Source: Lishizhenia tianjinensis (GTDB lineage Bacteria > Bacteroidota > Bacteroidia > Flavobacteriales_D > Crocinitomicaceae). From it: a DNA stretch of 54,669 bases. The stretch spans positions 1 through 54,669 of the forward strand of contig CAMDLY010000012.1 of the NCBI GenBank assembly GCA_945902115.1, written 5' to 3'. Below the pieces are notes generated by a model, which searched no databases, was not told the origin of the DNA, and worked only from the letters and a program-made list of their open reading frames with translations. Positions 30,241 to 39,109 of this stretch are shown piece after piece. Within the stretch, counting starts at the first letter, position 1, and every line of letters begins with the position of its first letter. The position numbers and the translations under genes were made by a program.

Positions 30241-31188
30241 TTAACTAAACTGTTTAATGATTAGGGAAGCTAGTTCTTCACCTATTCTATCCTGCGCCTC
30301 TGCAGTAGCGGCTCCTATATGAGGAGTACATGCGATTTTAGCGTGATTCAATAAGTCCTTTCTTGGGTTAGGCTCATTCTCGAAGACATCTAGTGCGCAG
30401 GCAGCTACTTTTCCTGAATTCAAAGCGACGATAAGATCATCTTCATTAATTACGCCTCCGCGTGCTGCATTAACTAATATCACTCCCTTTTTCATGAGTT
30501 CAAATTCCTTAGAGGTAATTACTGCACTACCATCTGCTTGTTTTGGAACGTGTATAGAGATATAATCCATTTTGCCGATTACCTCGGAAAGGCTGGTCTC
30601 AGTAATACATGACACATTTATGAGTTCGTTTCCAATTTTGATAGGTATATCAACAGAATAACTGTGTTGATCAATTGCGATTACGTTCATTCCCAAACCA
30701 TAGGCATAGGAAGCTAAACTTTGTCCGATTCTTCCGAATCCTATAATTCCAATGGTTTTACCTCTCAGCTCAATTCCTTTGGCGTAATTCTTCTTAAGAA
30801 CAGAGAAATCACCAGTACTCATGTTTCTGTAGGAGTCATGTAAAAATCTACTCATTGAAAAAAGATGGCCCATTACTAATTCTGCGACAGACTGTGAGGA
30901 GGAAGCTGGAGTATTTATGACAGTAATTCCTTTTTCTCTAGCATATGCGACATCGATATTATCCATTCCAACACCCCCACGACCAATTAACTTAATTCTG
31001 GGACAAACATCGATAACCTCTTTACGTACCGTAGTAGCACTTCGAACTAAAATCATATCAATTTCCTGCTCATTTACTGCTTTGGCAAGATCTACCTGAT
31101 CAACTTTGTCGGTGATAACATCAAATCCTGCTTGTTCTAAAAGTTCTTTCCCTAGGGTTGAAATCCCGTCGTTCGCTAAAATCTTCAT
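30241..31188 (-). CDS. serA: D-3-phosphoglycerate dehydrogenase
   Basis: About 315 residues from the ATG at 31188 (MKILANDGIS); an upstream start at 31212 would overlap serC and add an unnatural tail. NAD-binding GIIGFGRIG, the GRGGVGMDNID loop, ARGGVINEDDL with the catalytic Arg region, and the catalytic-His segment CTPHIGAATAEAQ identify a D-2-hydroxyacid dehydrogenase. The short form without an ACT domain, next to serC, makes phosphoglycerate dehydrogenase (first step of serine synthesis) the best call. It begins seven bases after the serC stop, so both are co-transcribed. Confidence 0.9.
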   Translation of the reverse strand: MKILANDGISTLGKELLEQAGFDVITDKVDQVDLAKAVNEQEIDMILVRSATTVRKEVIDVCPRIKLIGRGGVGMDNIDVAYAREKGITVINTPASSSQSVAELVMGHLFSMSRFLHDSYRNMSTGDFSVLKKNYAKGIELRGKTIGIIGFGRIGQSLASYAYGLGMNVIAIDQHSYSVDIPIKIGNELINVSCITETSLSEVIGKMDYISIHVPKQADGSAVITSKEFELMKKGVILVNAARGGVINEDDLIVALNSGKVAACALDVFENEPNPRKDLLNHAKIACTPHIGAATAEAQDRIGEELASLIIKQFS

Positions 31189-31195
31189 CTTGTTT

Positions 31196-32260
31196 TTAAT
31201 ATGTTCGTTCAAATTCTTTCATTACATCTACGAGTACTTGTACACTCGAAAGAGGCAAGGCATTGTAGATGGAGGCCCTATATCCTCCAGCTGATCTGTG
31301 TCCAGGTAATCCTACGATTCCGGAATTTTTCCATAAAGAGTCAAATTCGGCAGATTTACTCTCGTCATTCAAAAGGAAAGTAACATTCATATTTGAACGA
31401 TCTTCCCTTTCAACACACCCTCTAAATAGTGGATTACGATCAATTTCATCGTATATGAGTTGCGCTTTTTGCTCGTTTTTAGTTTGCATTGATTTTAGGC
31501 CTCCATTTCCCATTAAATTCCTCAAATTCAGCATAGCAACAAATACAGAAAAAACTGGCGGAGTATTTAGCATGGATTCTTTTTCTACATGCTGCTTAAG
31601 GTCGAGGTAAGTAGGCATAAAACTAGAGGTGCTTTTCCCAAGAATAGCGTCCTTAACTATATATAAAGTAGCTCCCGCAGGTCCGAGATTTTTTTGAGCA
31701 CCTGCGTAAATAAGATCGAAATCTGCTACATTGATTTCTTTGGAGAAAATATCTGATGACATGTCACACACTAAGGGTAGGTCGCTTTTCGGAAAATCTT
31801 TAAATTGGGTCCCATAAATGGTATTATTCGATGTGAAATGAACGTAGTCTAAGTCACTTGGAATAGCATAATTCTTGGGGATATAGCTGAACTTTCGATC
31901 TTCTGAAGATGCCAAAACAGCCACTTCAAGGCCAACTTTTTTCGCTTCCTTAATGGCTCCAGTTGACCAAGTACCCGTATTAATATATCCTGCTTTTTTA
32001 TGATTTCGCGACATATTCAATGCGGCAATGGTAAAGCCTAAAGATGCTCCTCCTTGAAGATAACAGACAGAATACCCCTCCGGTACATTAAGTACTTTTT
32101 TAACTAAATCAATAGCCTCGTCCATCACAGCAACAAAATCTTTATGTCTGTGAGACACCTCTAGAATGGATAATCCGTTAAAATCAAGGACTGCATCTGC
32201 GGCTTGTTTGAATACCTCCTGAGGTAAGATACATGGACCGGCTCCGAAATTATGTTTCAT
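31196..32260 (-). CDS. serC: phosphoserine aminotransferase
   Basis: 354 residues. The N-terminus HNFGAGPCILPQEVF, the PLP-lysine segment YAGAQKNLGPAGATLY and the C-terminal GLPGHRSAGGYRASIYNA are diagnostic of SerC. It converts 3-phosphohydroxypyruvate and glutamate to phosphoserine and 2-oxoglutarate, and also serves in vitamin B6 synthesis in some bacteria. It is the first gene of a serC-serA operon; a one-mismatch -7 box (CAATTTTG on the minus strand, 32278-32285) lies 17 bases before the ATG. Confidence 0.96.
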   Translation of the reverse strand: MKHNFGAGPCILPQEVFKQAADAVLDFNGLSILEVSHRHKDFVAVMDEAIDLVKKVLNVPEGYSVCYLQGGASLGFTIAALNMSRNHKKAGYINTGTWSTGAIKEAKKVGLEVAVLASSEDRKFSYIPKNYAIPSDLDYVHFTSNNTIYGTQFKDFPKSDLPLVCDMSSDIFSKEINVADFDLIYAGAQKNLGPAGATLYIVKDAILGKSTSSFMPTYLDLKQHVEKESMLNTPPVFSVFVAMLNLRNLMGNGGLKSMQTKNEQKAQLIYDEIDRNPLFRGCVEREDRSNMNVTFLLNDESKSAEFDSLWKNSGIVGLPGHRSAGGYRASIYNALPLSSVQVLVDVMKEFERTY

Positions 32261-32338
32261 GTTTAATAGTTATTTTTCAAAATTGCTAAATACATTTGGT
32301 TATACTCTCAAATTGTGAATTTCTCTTGTATTTTGTTC

Positions 32339-32370
32339 AAAAAAAAAACCGTCTTTCGACGGCTTTTTTT
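32339..32370 (-). terminator. rho-independent terminator of the THX gene
   Basis: CCGTC-TTTC-GACGG forms a 5-bp stem (32349-32362), flanked by eight or more A and T residues on both sides. On the minus strand it reads as GC stem then a T-run of ten, immediately after the THX stop. The symmetric A/T flanks would let it work in both directions. Confidence 0.85.
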
Positions 32371-32581
32371 AAGCTTCTTTTTTGGTTGCTTTCTTCGCTA
32401 CAGTTTTCTTTTCTGCAGGTTTTGAAGCAGATTTCTTTTCTGTGGCGACAACTTCAGTTTTTTTACTTTCCTTTTTCGTTTTAACTACTATGGCTGGTTT
32501 ATCAATTTTTCTTTTTCTAGAGTTTCCATACGAACCCATAGTTCTTTTTCCTTTAGCTGTCTTTTTATCCCCTTTTCCCAT
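32369..32581 (-). CDS. 30S ribosomal protein THX with a Lys/Ala-rich tail
   Basis: 70 residues. The first ~25 residues, MGKGDKKTAKGKRTMGSYGNSRK, match the bacterial small-subunit protein THX (bTHX), which sits in the 30S head. The remaining ~45 residues form a disordered, strongly basic tail (many K, A, S, T, E) that the short Thermus protein does not have. It has its own perfect promoter box and terminator, so it is a monocistronic unit although it lies between serC and the trmH-like gene. The opposite-strand frame is a shadow. Confidence 0.85.
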   Translation of the reverse strand: MGKGDKKTAKGKRTMGSYGNSRKRKIDKPAIVVKTKKESKKTEVVATEKKSASKPAEKKTVAKKATKKEA

Positions 32582-32609
32582 AATACAATCAAGTTGTTTT
32601 GTTTAAATG

Positions 32610-32617
32610 CAAAGTTA
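32610..32617 (-). promoter_or_regulatory. -7 promoter box of the THX gene
   Basis: Minus-strand TAACTTTG, a perfect TAnnTTTG, 28 bases before the ATG; it overlaps the stop codon of the trmH-like gene. Confidence 0.6.
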
Positions 32618-33304
32618 TAATTCTTTTTCTAAAAATTGTGTTCTAAATTGTTTTTCGATATGCTCACCACCATTGAGAATTTTTCGACACCATTTAACCT
32701 TAAGTTCAGTTTGGTCCGATTCTGTGAGTTTCCAATTGAGTTTACTTTTCTCTAGTCGCTGACGAAGAGTATTTAAGGCAATAGCTACTGATACCGAAAT
32801 ATTGAAACTTTCGGTGAATCCGTACATAGGAAGATGAACTAATAAATCTGCTTCATTTATCAACTCCTGAGATAAGCCTCTTCTTTCGGTTCCAAAGAAT
32901 AGGGCTATGGGTTTTTCAAGAGGCATATCATGAATACTCCATTGTTTTGCGTGCGGACTTGTGGCCACTATAGTGTAGTTTTCCTTCTTCAATTTCTTGA
33001 TACAATCGATTGAGGGGTTGTCACCTTCGTTGAAATTTTTTAAATCCACCCATCTTCCTGCTCCTAAAGCAATATCTCTTTTTAATGCGTACTGGTTTTC
33101 TTTTTCAATTACGTTAAGTGTTTGTATCCCAAAACAATCACATGTTCTTATCACCGCAGAAGCATTATGCTCTTGATAAATATTTTCCAATGCTATAGTT
33201 AGGTAATTAGTCCTTTCTGCGGCAATTCTATCAAACATTTCAACCTTATTTGGGGTGATTATTTTATAAAATTCAGAAAGAACATATTCATTTTGCTCCT
33301 GCAT
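32615..33304 (-). CDS. trmH: TrmH family tRNA/rRNA 2'-O-ribose methyltransferase
   Basis: 229 residues. SPOUT-fold motifs are present in order: HNASAVIRTCDCFGIQTLNV (motif 1, with the catalytic Arg), ALFFGTERRGLSQE (motif 2) and LPMYGFTESFNISVSVAIALNTL (motif 3). The C-terminal extension with KWCRKIL resembles TrmH, the tRNA Gm18 methyltransferase, more than the rRNA enzyme RlmB, because the RlmB N-terminal L30e-like domain is absent. It overlaps the upstream GNAT gene by 17 bases. Confidence 0.85.
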   Translation of the reverse strand: MQEQNEYVLSEFYKIITPNKVEMFDRIAAERTNYLTIALENIYQEHNASAVIRTCDCFGIQTLNVIEKENQYALKRDIALGAGRWVDLKNFNEGDNPSIDCIKKLKKENYTIVATSPHAKQWSIHDMPLEKPIALFFGTERRGLSQELINEADLLVHLPMYGFTESFNISVSVAIALNTLRQRLEKSKLNWKLTESDQTELKVKWCRKILNGGEHIEKQFRTQFLEKEL

Positions 33305-33734
33305 ATTCCTTTTGCATTAAATAATGTTGAATTTCACCGAAAAGTAAATACGATTGTTCCATTGTCGTGTAGCCCAAATTCTCATAAAAACCAATTGCTT
33401 TCTCTCGGGCATGTAATATCATTCCGAGATCTCCTCTCGCTATGCTTTTCTCTTCTAAGTAGTGCATTACTATTTTTCCTAGGCCTTTACCCTGCTGACC
33501 TTTTTCCACAGCCATGAATCGAACCTGACCGAAATCCTCATTGTAGACGTCAAGTCGTGCTACAGCGACTAATTTATTTTCGACATAGCAGGATGCATGT
33601 ATGGCTACGGAGTCCCCATCATTTCTTTCACTACCTATAGGTTGACCCCATGGTTCACGTAAAATTCGGTAACGTAAGTTGAAGTATTGCTGCCACTCTA
33701 TGGCTGATTTTGGCGATTTTATAATTTTTTCCAT
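33288..33734 (-). CDS. GNAT family N-acetyltransferase
   Basis: 148 residues, a single GNAT domain. The acetyl-CoA pyrophosphate loop is GQQGKGLGKIVMHYLEE after the strand VRFMAVEK, followed by LHAREKAIGFYENLGY. The acceptor substrate is unknown; the RYRILREPWGQPIGSE N-terminus is typical of a small, uncharacterised GNAT subgroup. It overlaps the CoA-transferase gene by 16 bases and the trmH-like gene by 17, so the three are expected to be co-translated. Confidence 0.85.
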   Translation of the reverse strand: MEKIIKSPKSAIEWQQYFNLRYRILREPWGQPIGSERNDGDSVAIHASCYVENKLVAVARLDVYNEDFGQVRFMAVEKGQQGKGLGKIVMHYLEEKSIARGDLGMILHAREKAIGFYENLGYTTMEQSYLLFGEIQHYLMQKEYAGAK

Positions 33735-34795
33735 TTGAACGCGATTGAGGTCATTCGTTTCGTAAGTGTTTTTGACTGTTTTTCTTCTCGGATGAGTGAT
33801 TTTGCTCGGTCATCTACGAAAACCTTGTCTAATGATTTAATCTCTCCATATGGAATTTTGCTTTTCCTCAATTCCGCGAGTAAAAAGTCTGAGCTTAATT
33901 GAGCAATTGCGTTAGAAAGAATCGTTTCAAGTTCAGCTCGGTTTTTCACCCTCTTCTGATTATTCTTAAATAGTGGGTTACTTGTCAGATCATTTAAATT
34001 CAATAGCTGCAACAGTTTAGTAAAATGATTTTCAGAACCGATAGCAATAGTTAGTTGAACACCATCACTCGTAGAAAAAATCTCTCCATAAGGAGCAATA
34101 TTTGGGTGTAAGCTACCCATTCGCTGGGGTATTTGACCGGTCATTAAATAGTTTGACGCTTGATTGGCAAGGCTACACAAAGCGGCATCGTAAAGCGATA
34201 CCTCTATAGAACTTCCCAAGTTGGTTTTCGTCCTTTCCATAAGTGCAATCAATAGACCTTCTTTCAAGTGATGAGCTGCCAAAACATCAATTAATGCAAT
34301 AGGCATTTTTAATGGAGTACCATCTTTATGCCCATTCATAGACATGAATCCGGCTTCGGCTTGTAGGATTAAATCATAGGCAACACGGTCACTCTCTTCA
34401 CCAAATCCTGAAATTTTTCCAAGAATAAGTTTTGGGTTTGCTTTCCAAAGAAGATCATCTGTAATCCGCAATTTTTCTTGGTCACCACCTTTGAAGTTCA
34501 TGAGTAAAATATCACAGTCTTCAACTAAATGAATAAAAGCGAGGTAATCCTTTTTTTCTAATAAATCTAGTTCTATGTATTTTTTTCCATAATTCACTGA
34601 TGCGAAATAGGCGCTAATTTGCTCCTCACTTTCAGCGGGTAGCTTCCAAGCTCTCGTTACGTCAGGACTTGACGGGCGTTCAATTTTTGTGACGTGAGCA
34701 CCTAGTTCTGCAAAAAAAGTTCCAACGGATGGTCCTGCCAACACGGTAGATATATCCAATACTTTTAAATTCGAGAAAATTTTTTGCGTCGTCAT
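33719..34795 (-). CDS. family III CoA transferase (CaiB/BaiF type)
   Basis: 358 residues. LKVLDISTVLAGPSVGTFFAELGAHVTKIE is the N-terminal nucleotide-like signature of family III CoA transferases. YDLILQAEAGFMSMNG and the segment IALIDVLAAHHLKEGLL, whose Asp is the expected covalent carboxylate, follow. The enzyme moves CoA between carboxylic acids; the actual acids cannot be predicted from sequence or neighbours (RlpA-like, GNAT, TrmH). It starts 18 bases after the rlpA-like gene. Confidence 0.88.
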   Translation of the reverse strand: MTTQKIFSNLKVLDISTVLAGPSVGTFFAELGAHVTKIERPSSPDVTRAWKLPAESEEQISAYFASVNYGKKYIELDLLEKKDYLAFIHLVEDCDILLMNFKGGDQEKLRITDDLLWKANPKLILGKISGFGEESDRVAYDLILQAEAGFMSMNGHKDGTPLKMPIALIDVLAAHHLKEGLLIALMERTKTNLGSSIEVSLYDAALCSLANQASNYLMTGQIPQRMGSLHPNIAPYGEIFSTSDGVQLTIAIGSENHFTKLLQLLNLNDLTSNPLFKNNQKRVKNRAELETILSNAIAQLSSDFLLAELRKSKIPYGEIKSLDKVFVDDRAKSLIREEKQSKTLTKRMTSIAFKWKKL

Positions 34796-34813
34796 ACTTA
34801 ACGCTAGAGAATA

Positions 34814-35167
34814 CTACTCGGGTTTCGCAATCGTTTCAACGGTAACGGTAGTTAATCCAGCCCTTACAAAGTTAAGTTTTTTTGCAGCTGCTTTACTTAG
34901 GTCGATAACTCTTGAGTTACTTTGAGGCATTCTGTCGTTTATTTTAACTACAACTACAGAGTCGTTTTTCAAATTCGTGACCTGTACGTATGTGCCCATA
35001 GGTAATGATTTGTGCGCTGCTGTCATCAGGGAATTATTGAAAATCTCACCTGAATAAGTTTTTCTACCATTCAGAGAATCTGCGTAATACGAAGCAATTC
35101 CTTTTTCAGTTTTTAGTAATGAAAAACTCATTAGAACGACACTTACAATAATGAAAATCAAGCGCAT
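34814..35167 (-). CDS. RlpA-like septal ring protein (double-psi beta-barrel)
   Basis: 117 residues: signal peptide or N-terminal anchor (MRLIFIIVSVVLMSFSLL) followed by one RlpA domain with GIASYYADSLNGRKTYSGE, MTAAHKSLPMGTYVQVTNL and VVVKINDRMPQ...VIDLSKAAAKKL. The Asp and His of the domain match RlpA lytic transglycosylases that cut denuded peptidoglycan. There is no SPOR domain in this short form, in contrast to E. coli RlpA. It is first in a compact minus-strand run and diverges from aconitase. Confidence 0.88.
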   Translation of the reverse strand: MRLIFIIVSVVLMSFSLLKTEKGIASYYADSLNGRKTYSGEIFNNSLMTAAHKSLPMGTYVQVTNLKNDSVVVVKINDRMPQSNSRVIDLSKAAAKKLNFVRAGLTTVTVETIAKPE

Positions 35168-35293
35168 AATATAATTTTATAATCAGCAAATTACATGAAT
35201 TTGTTTAATAAAAAAAATTAATTTGTCACAGTTAGGATTTCATTTAAGCGTCAAATTGCTTAAATTCGCGTCACACTTAAAAGATTTCTGAAA

Positions 35294-37558
35294 ATGGTAT
35301 TTGATTTAGATATGATAAAAAGGGTATATCAAAAATACCCTGAACGCATTGAAGCAGCGAGAAAAGCAGTTGGAAAACCTTTGACATTATCCGAAAAAAT
35401 ACTTTACGCTCATTTGTGGGTTGGTAATTCGAGCGAGGCTTTGGAAAGGGGAAAATCATATGTGGATTTCGCTCCGGATCGTGTCGCCATGCAAGATGCT
35501 ACTGCACAAATGGCTCTACTGCAATTTATGCAGGCAGGAAAAAAACAAGCAGCAGTTCCTTCTACCGTGCATGCAGACCATTTGATCCAAGCGAGGGTAG
35601 GAGCTAGCAAAGACCTTCAAGACTCATTGAATCAAAATAACGAAGTATTTAATTTTTTATCCTCCATTTCCAATAAATACGGGATTGGCTTTTGGAAGCC
35701 TGGAGCAGGAATTATTCACCAAGTTGTTCTTGAGAACTATGCATTTCCGGGGGGTATGATGATTGGTACGGATTCTCATACAGTAAATGCAGGCGGATTG
35801 GGTATGGTAGCTATTGGTGTGGGTGGTGCAGATGCAGTTGATGTAATGGCTGGAATGGCTTGGGAGCTAAAATTCCCTAAGTTGATCGGTGTGAAATTGA
35901 TTGGAAAGCTCAACGGTTGGACTTCCGCTAAAGATGTTATTTTGAAAGTAGCAGATATTCTCACCGTTAAAGGTGGAACTGGTGCCATTGTAGAATATTT
36001 CGGTGAAGGCGCTCTCTCTTTATCCTGTACTGGTAAAGGAACAATTTGTAATATGGGTGCAGAAATTGGAGCTACAACCTCTACATTTGGGTACGATGAA
36101 TCTATGCGTCGTTACTTAGCAGCCACAGGAAGAGAAGAAGTAGTTAAGGCAGCAGATGCTATCGCTGAACACCTAACTGGAGACAAAGAAGTATATGAAA
36201 ATCCTTCGCTGTATTTCGATCAACTTATAGAAATTAACCTATCTGAATTGGAACCGCATATAAACGGTCCATTCACACCTGATAGGGGAACTCCTGTTTC
36301 AAAAATGAAAGCAGAAGCAATTTCAAATGATTGGCCAACAAAAGTTGAATGGGGATTAATAGGGTCATGTACAAATTCTTCTTACGAAGATTTAGCTCGA
36401 GCTGCATCCATTGTCAAACAGGCTGTTAAGGCAGGAATCAAACCTAAAGCAGAATTCGGAATTAACCCAGGATCTGAGCAAGTTCGGTATACAGCTGAAA
36501 GAGATGGAATCCTCGCGGATTTCGAGAAGATGGGCACTAAAATATTTACCAATGCCTGTGGACCTTGCATCGGGCAATGGGATAGAGAAGGTGCTGAAAA
36601 GCAAGAAAAAAATACAATCGTTCACTCTTTCAACAGAAATTTCTCTAAACGCGCTGACGGAAATCCAAATACACATGCATTTGTTACCTCTCCCGAAATG
36701 GTCGCTGCTCTTGCTATTGCAGGTGATTTAGGCTTCAACCCCCTCACCGATAGTTTGGTAAATGAAAAAGGAGAACATTTTAAATTAACTCCTCCTGAAG
36801 GAGACGAATTACCTTCGAAAGGTTTTGCTGTGGAGGATAATGGCTATCAAGCTCCTGCCGAAGAGGGAAGTATGGTAGAAATAAAAGTTTCTCCAGACTC
36901 ATCTCGACTTCAATTGTTGGATAATTTTCCTGTATGGGATGGTAATAATATTACCGATGCGAAGCTATTGATAAAAGTAAAAGGAAAGTGTACAACAGAC
37001 CATATTTCAATGGCCGGACCGTGGTTGAAATATAGAGGACATCTCGATAATATTTCCAACAATATGCTTATTGGTGCTGTTAATTATTTCAACGATAAAT
37101 CCAATGAGGTCAAAAATCAGCTCACTGGAAGTTATGGAGAAGTTCCTTTGACGCAGAGAGCTTATAAAGCTGCAGGTGTTTCATCGGTGGTAATAGGTGA
37201 TCACAACTATGGAGAAGGATCATCAAGGGAGCATGCAGCCATGGAGCCAAGGCATCTAGGGGTGAAAGCTGTTATTGTGAAATCCTTTGCGCGGATACAT
37301 GAAACAAATTTGAAAAAGCAAGGGATGCTAGGGTTAACATTTGCTAATGAAGCAGATTACGATAAAATTTTAGAAGATGATACGTTCAATTTTGTTGATT
37401 TAGTTGCTTTTGCTCCAGACAAACCCTTGACTCTCGAAATTTGTCATACCAATGGAATGAAAGAACAAATTAAATTGAATCACACCTATAATGCCTCGCA
37501 AATTGAATGGTTTAAGGCAGGCTCTGCGTTGAACTTGATAAAGTTGATGGAGAATTAA
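35294..37558 (+). CDS. acn: aconitate hydratase
   Basis: 754 residues, matching the mitochondrial-type (AcnA/Aco2) aconitase length. The three [4Fe-4S] ligands are C359 (GSCTNSS), C422 and C425 (ACGPCIGQW). [21 protein letters not shown] is the N-terminal active-site motif and [17 protein letters not shown] is the swivel-domain substrate loop. It isomerises citrate to isocitrate in the TCA cycle. It is a single-gene unit with a possible -7 box TAAATTCG (35261-35268) and a strong terminator after it. Confidence 0.97.
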   Translation: MVFDLDMIKRVYQKYPERIEAARKAVGKPLTLSEKILYAHLWVGNSSEALERGKSYVDFAPDRVAMQDATAQMALLQFMQAGKKQAAVPSTVHADHLIQARVGASKDLQDSLNQNNEVFNFLSSISNKYGIGFWKPGAGIIHQVVLENYAFPGGMMIGTDSHTVNAGGLGMVAIGVGGADAVDVMAGMAWELKFPKLIGVKLIGKLNGWTSAKDVILKVADILTVKGGTGAIVEYFGEGALSLSCTGKGTICNMGAEIGATTSTFGYDESMRRYLAATGREEVVKAADAIAEHLTGDKEVYENPSLYFDQLIEINLSELEPHINGPFTPDRGTPVSKMKAEAISNDWPTKVEWGLIGSCTNSSYEDLARAASIVKQAVKAGIKPKAEFGINPGSEQVRYTAERDGILADFEKMGTKIFTNACGPCIGQWDREGAEKQEKNTIVHSFNRNFSKRADGNPNTHAFVTSPEMVAALAIAGDLGFNPLTDSLVNEKGEHFKLTPPEGDELPSKGFAVEDNGYQAPAEEGSMVEIKVSPDSSRLQLLDNFPVWDGNNITDAKLLIKVKGKCTTDHISMAGPWLKYRGHLDNISNNMLIGAVNYFNDKSNEVKNQLTGSYGEVPLTQRAYKAAGVSSVVIGDHNYGEGSSREHAAMEPRHLGVKAVIVKSFARIHETNLKKQGMLGLTFANEADYDKILEDDTFNFVDLVAFAPDKPLTLEICHTNGMKEQIKLNHTYNASQIEWFKAGSALNLIKLMEN

Positions 37559-37583
37559 ATTTATAGAAAAACATATTAATGGG

Positions 37584-37612
37584 AAAGGATTGTCTTCGGC
37601 AATCCTTTTTTA
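37584..37612 (+). terminator. rho-independent terminator of aconitase
   Basis: GGATTG-T-C-TTCG-G-CAATCC forms a 7-bp stem with one bulge, closed by a C(UUCG)G tetraloop, with A-run before and a T-run of six after it. It lies in the 51-base gap between two convergent genes, so it may also serve the minus-strand gene, whose T-run is shorter. Confidence 0.85.
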
Positions 37613-38992
37613 ATTTACTTCTATGGCTCCGATATCTGGCGGATTATTCCTAGGATTGCCGAAAATATCTGTAACAACGGTGCTGACTATTCCATTGGAA
37701 TTAAGTTCAGAATTCGTTGAAAAGGTAAAATCATTTGTAGCAATATCAGTAAACAATGGATTAATATTCCAAATGGTATTTTGATAAAAAACATCATTAT
37801 AGATCTCTTCAGATTTAATAAGGTTATGGCTGAAATCGAAATTTAGGTTTACACCAGCCATCTGGATTGTGTCGATTGCAATTTCTGTTTCAAGGTTCCC
37901 CGTGATAATGCAGTTTTGAAATTTTCCCTCGTTAATTGAAGACACAATAGTGCTTCCAATACTGTAATTAACATAAAAATTACTGATGCCAACCGCAGGA
38001 TTTTGAGAAGCACCATATCCAAGTAGGTTACAATGATTGAAATTGAAATCACCTCCCTCCAAAACCAACAGCGCATGAGTGCCGTTTTTAGCTATCATGC
38101 AGTTTTCAGCTTTTACCCTAGCACCAGAATAAATAAATATCCCATACCGGGCTTCATTTTGAATAATAGTATTTGTCATTGTAAGGGTGTAATCGCTATT
38201 TTCGGGATTATCAGAGTAAAGGTGTACTCCAGAAATACCATTTTTGATTAGTGCATAATCGATCGTACTTGATTTCGCTTCATGAAAATATATGCCATAG
38301 TATTGCCCGCTAACATCTTGATACTCTAATTCTAGGCGATCCCCTTGAAAAACGACTTCATTTCCTTGCGTTCCTTGTATATTTAGTGTCGATTTATAAA
38401 CGTATAAAAGTGCGTTTTTATGCAGATATACTTGAGTTCCCGCTTGGATAGTTAAGGATTTGGAAGAATCTACTGCTGCGTATCCGTAAATAACATGCGG
38501 TTTATCATTAGGCCATATACCTTCATTCAAATCTTTATAATGAAAATAAGCATCTTGGCCCCAAACAGCTAGTTTTACAAATTGATCTTTACCGTTTGTT
38601 TGAAATCGAATCGAATCCTCAACAATAAGTGGGAGATTTTGACCATTTGTGGATAGCGTTACCTCCACAAAAACGAATAAACTATCATTCCCCTCTATGC
38701 GAATATTGGAAAAATTATCACCGATTAGCCCATCAACATTTATGCGAAAGGGAGAATTTTCTCCCCCCATTAATTCAATTTCATCGATTTGAACGCTTTT
38801 GCTTTCAGGGTTGTAAATTTTAAATGATTTTGTGGTAGATCCAATGCTCGTAAAAACAGTATCAAAAACTACTGTATCAGCTGAGAAAGTCAGGTTTTTC
38901 GTTGACAGAAAATTCTTTTTATTGCAGCTTGTGGTAATAAAATACAAACCCGTGAAACAAGTCAATAAAGTGAATAAGAAAAAGAATCTCAT
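37610..38992 (-). CDS. lipoprotein with right-handed beta-helix repeats
   Basis: About 460 residues from the ATG at 38992. A TTG at 39010 extends the frame but lies inside the perfect -7 box at 39008-39015, so I reject it. The signal sequence ends in a lipobox (FITTSC), so it should be lipid-anchored. A beta-sandwich-like first part (about 25-150, FDTVFTSIGSTTKSFKIYNPES) is followed by parallel beta-helix turns (TIQNEARYGIFIYSGARVKAENCMIAKNG-type spacing) and a C-terminal FGNPRNNPPDIGAIEV motif, common at the end of such Bacteroidota proteins. Binding of a polysaccharide or a surface role is inferred only. Confidence 0.8.
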   Translation of the reverse strand: MRFFFLFTLLTCFTGLYFITTSCNKKNFLSTKNLTFSADTVVFDTVFTSIGSTTKSFKIYNPESKSVQIDEIELMGGENSPFRINVDGLIGDNFSNIRIEGNDSLFVFVEVTLSTNGQNLPLIVEDSIRFQTNGKDQFVKLAVWGQDAYFHYKDLNEGIWPNDKPHVIYGYAAVDSSKSLTIQAGTQVYLHKNALLYVYKSTLNIQGTQGNEVVFQGDRLELEYQDVSGQYYGIYFHEAKSSTIDYALIKNGISGVHLYSDNPENSDYTLTMTNTIIQNEARYGIFIYSGARVKAENCMIAKNGTHALLVLEGGDFNFNHCNLLGYGASQNPAVGISNFYVNYSIGSTIVSSINEGKFQNCIITGNLETEIAIDTIQMAGVNLNFDFSHNLIKSEEIYNDVFYQNTIWNINPLFTDIATNDFTFSTNSELNSNGIVSTVVTDIFGNPRNNPPDIGAIEVN

Positions 38993-39007
38993 ATTATTCA
39001 GAACGGA

Positions 39008-39015
39008 CAAAGCTA
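39008..39015 (-). promoter_or_regulatory. -7 promoter box of the beta-helix lipoprotein gene
   Basis: Minus-strand TAGCTTTG, a perfect TAnnTTTG, with 15 bases between it and the ATG at 38992. Confidence 0.6.
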
Positions 39016-39036
39016 CATTTTATTCTAATAAATTGT

Positions 39037-39064
39037 TTTGTAATCATGAAATATGGTATCTTTT
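39037..39064 (+). promoter_or_regulatory. candidate promoter of the sigma-factor cassette (TTTG-N16-TATCTTTT)
   Basis: TTTG at 39037-39040 and TATCTTTT at 39057-39064, separated by 16 bases, fit a Bacteroidota -33/-7 pair with one mismatch in the -7 box. The predicted leader before the ATG at 39110 is about 40 bases. Confidence 0.45.
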
Positions 39065-39109
39065 TTGAACCAATTTGAACCATAGCTGTAATCGATCAAA
39101 ATTAGTGCA

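Noticed and set aside
31189..31212. Longer start of serA
   Set aside because: It overlaps the serC end and adds residues (MNEHIKNK) before the usual MKILANDGI start.
32382..32606. Plus-strand frame opposite the THX gene
   Set aside because: It is a hydrophobic shadow of a lysine-rich gene; the minus strand has a THX match, promoter and terminator.
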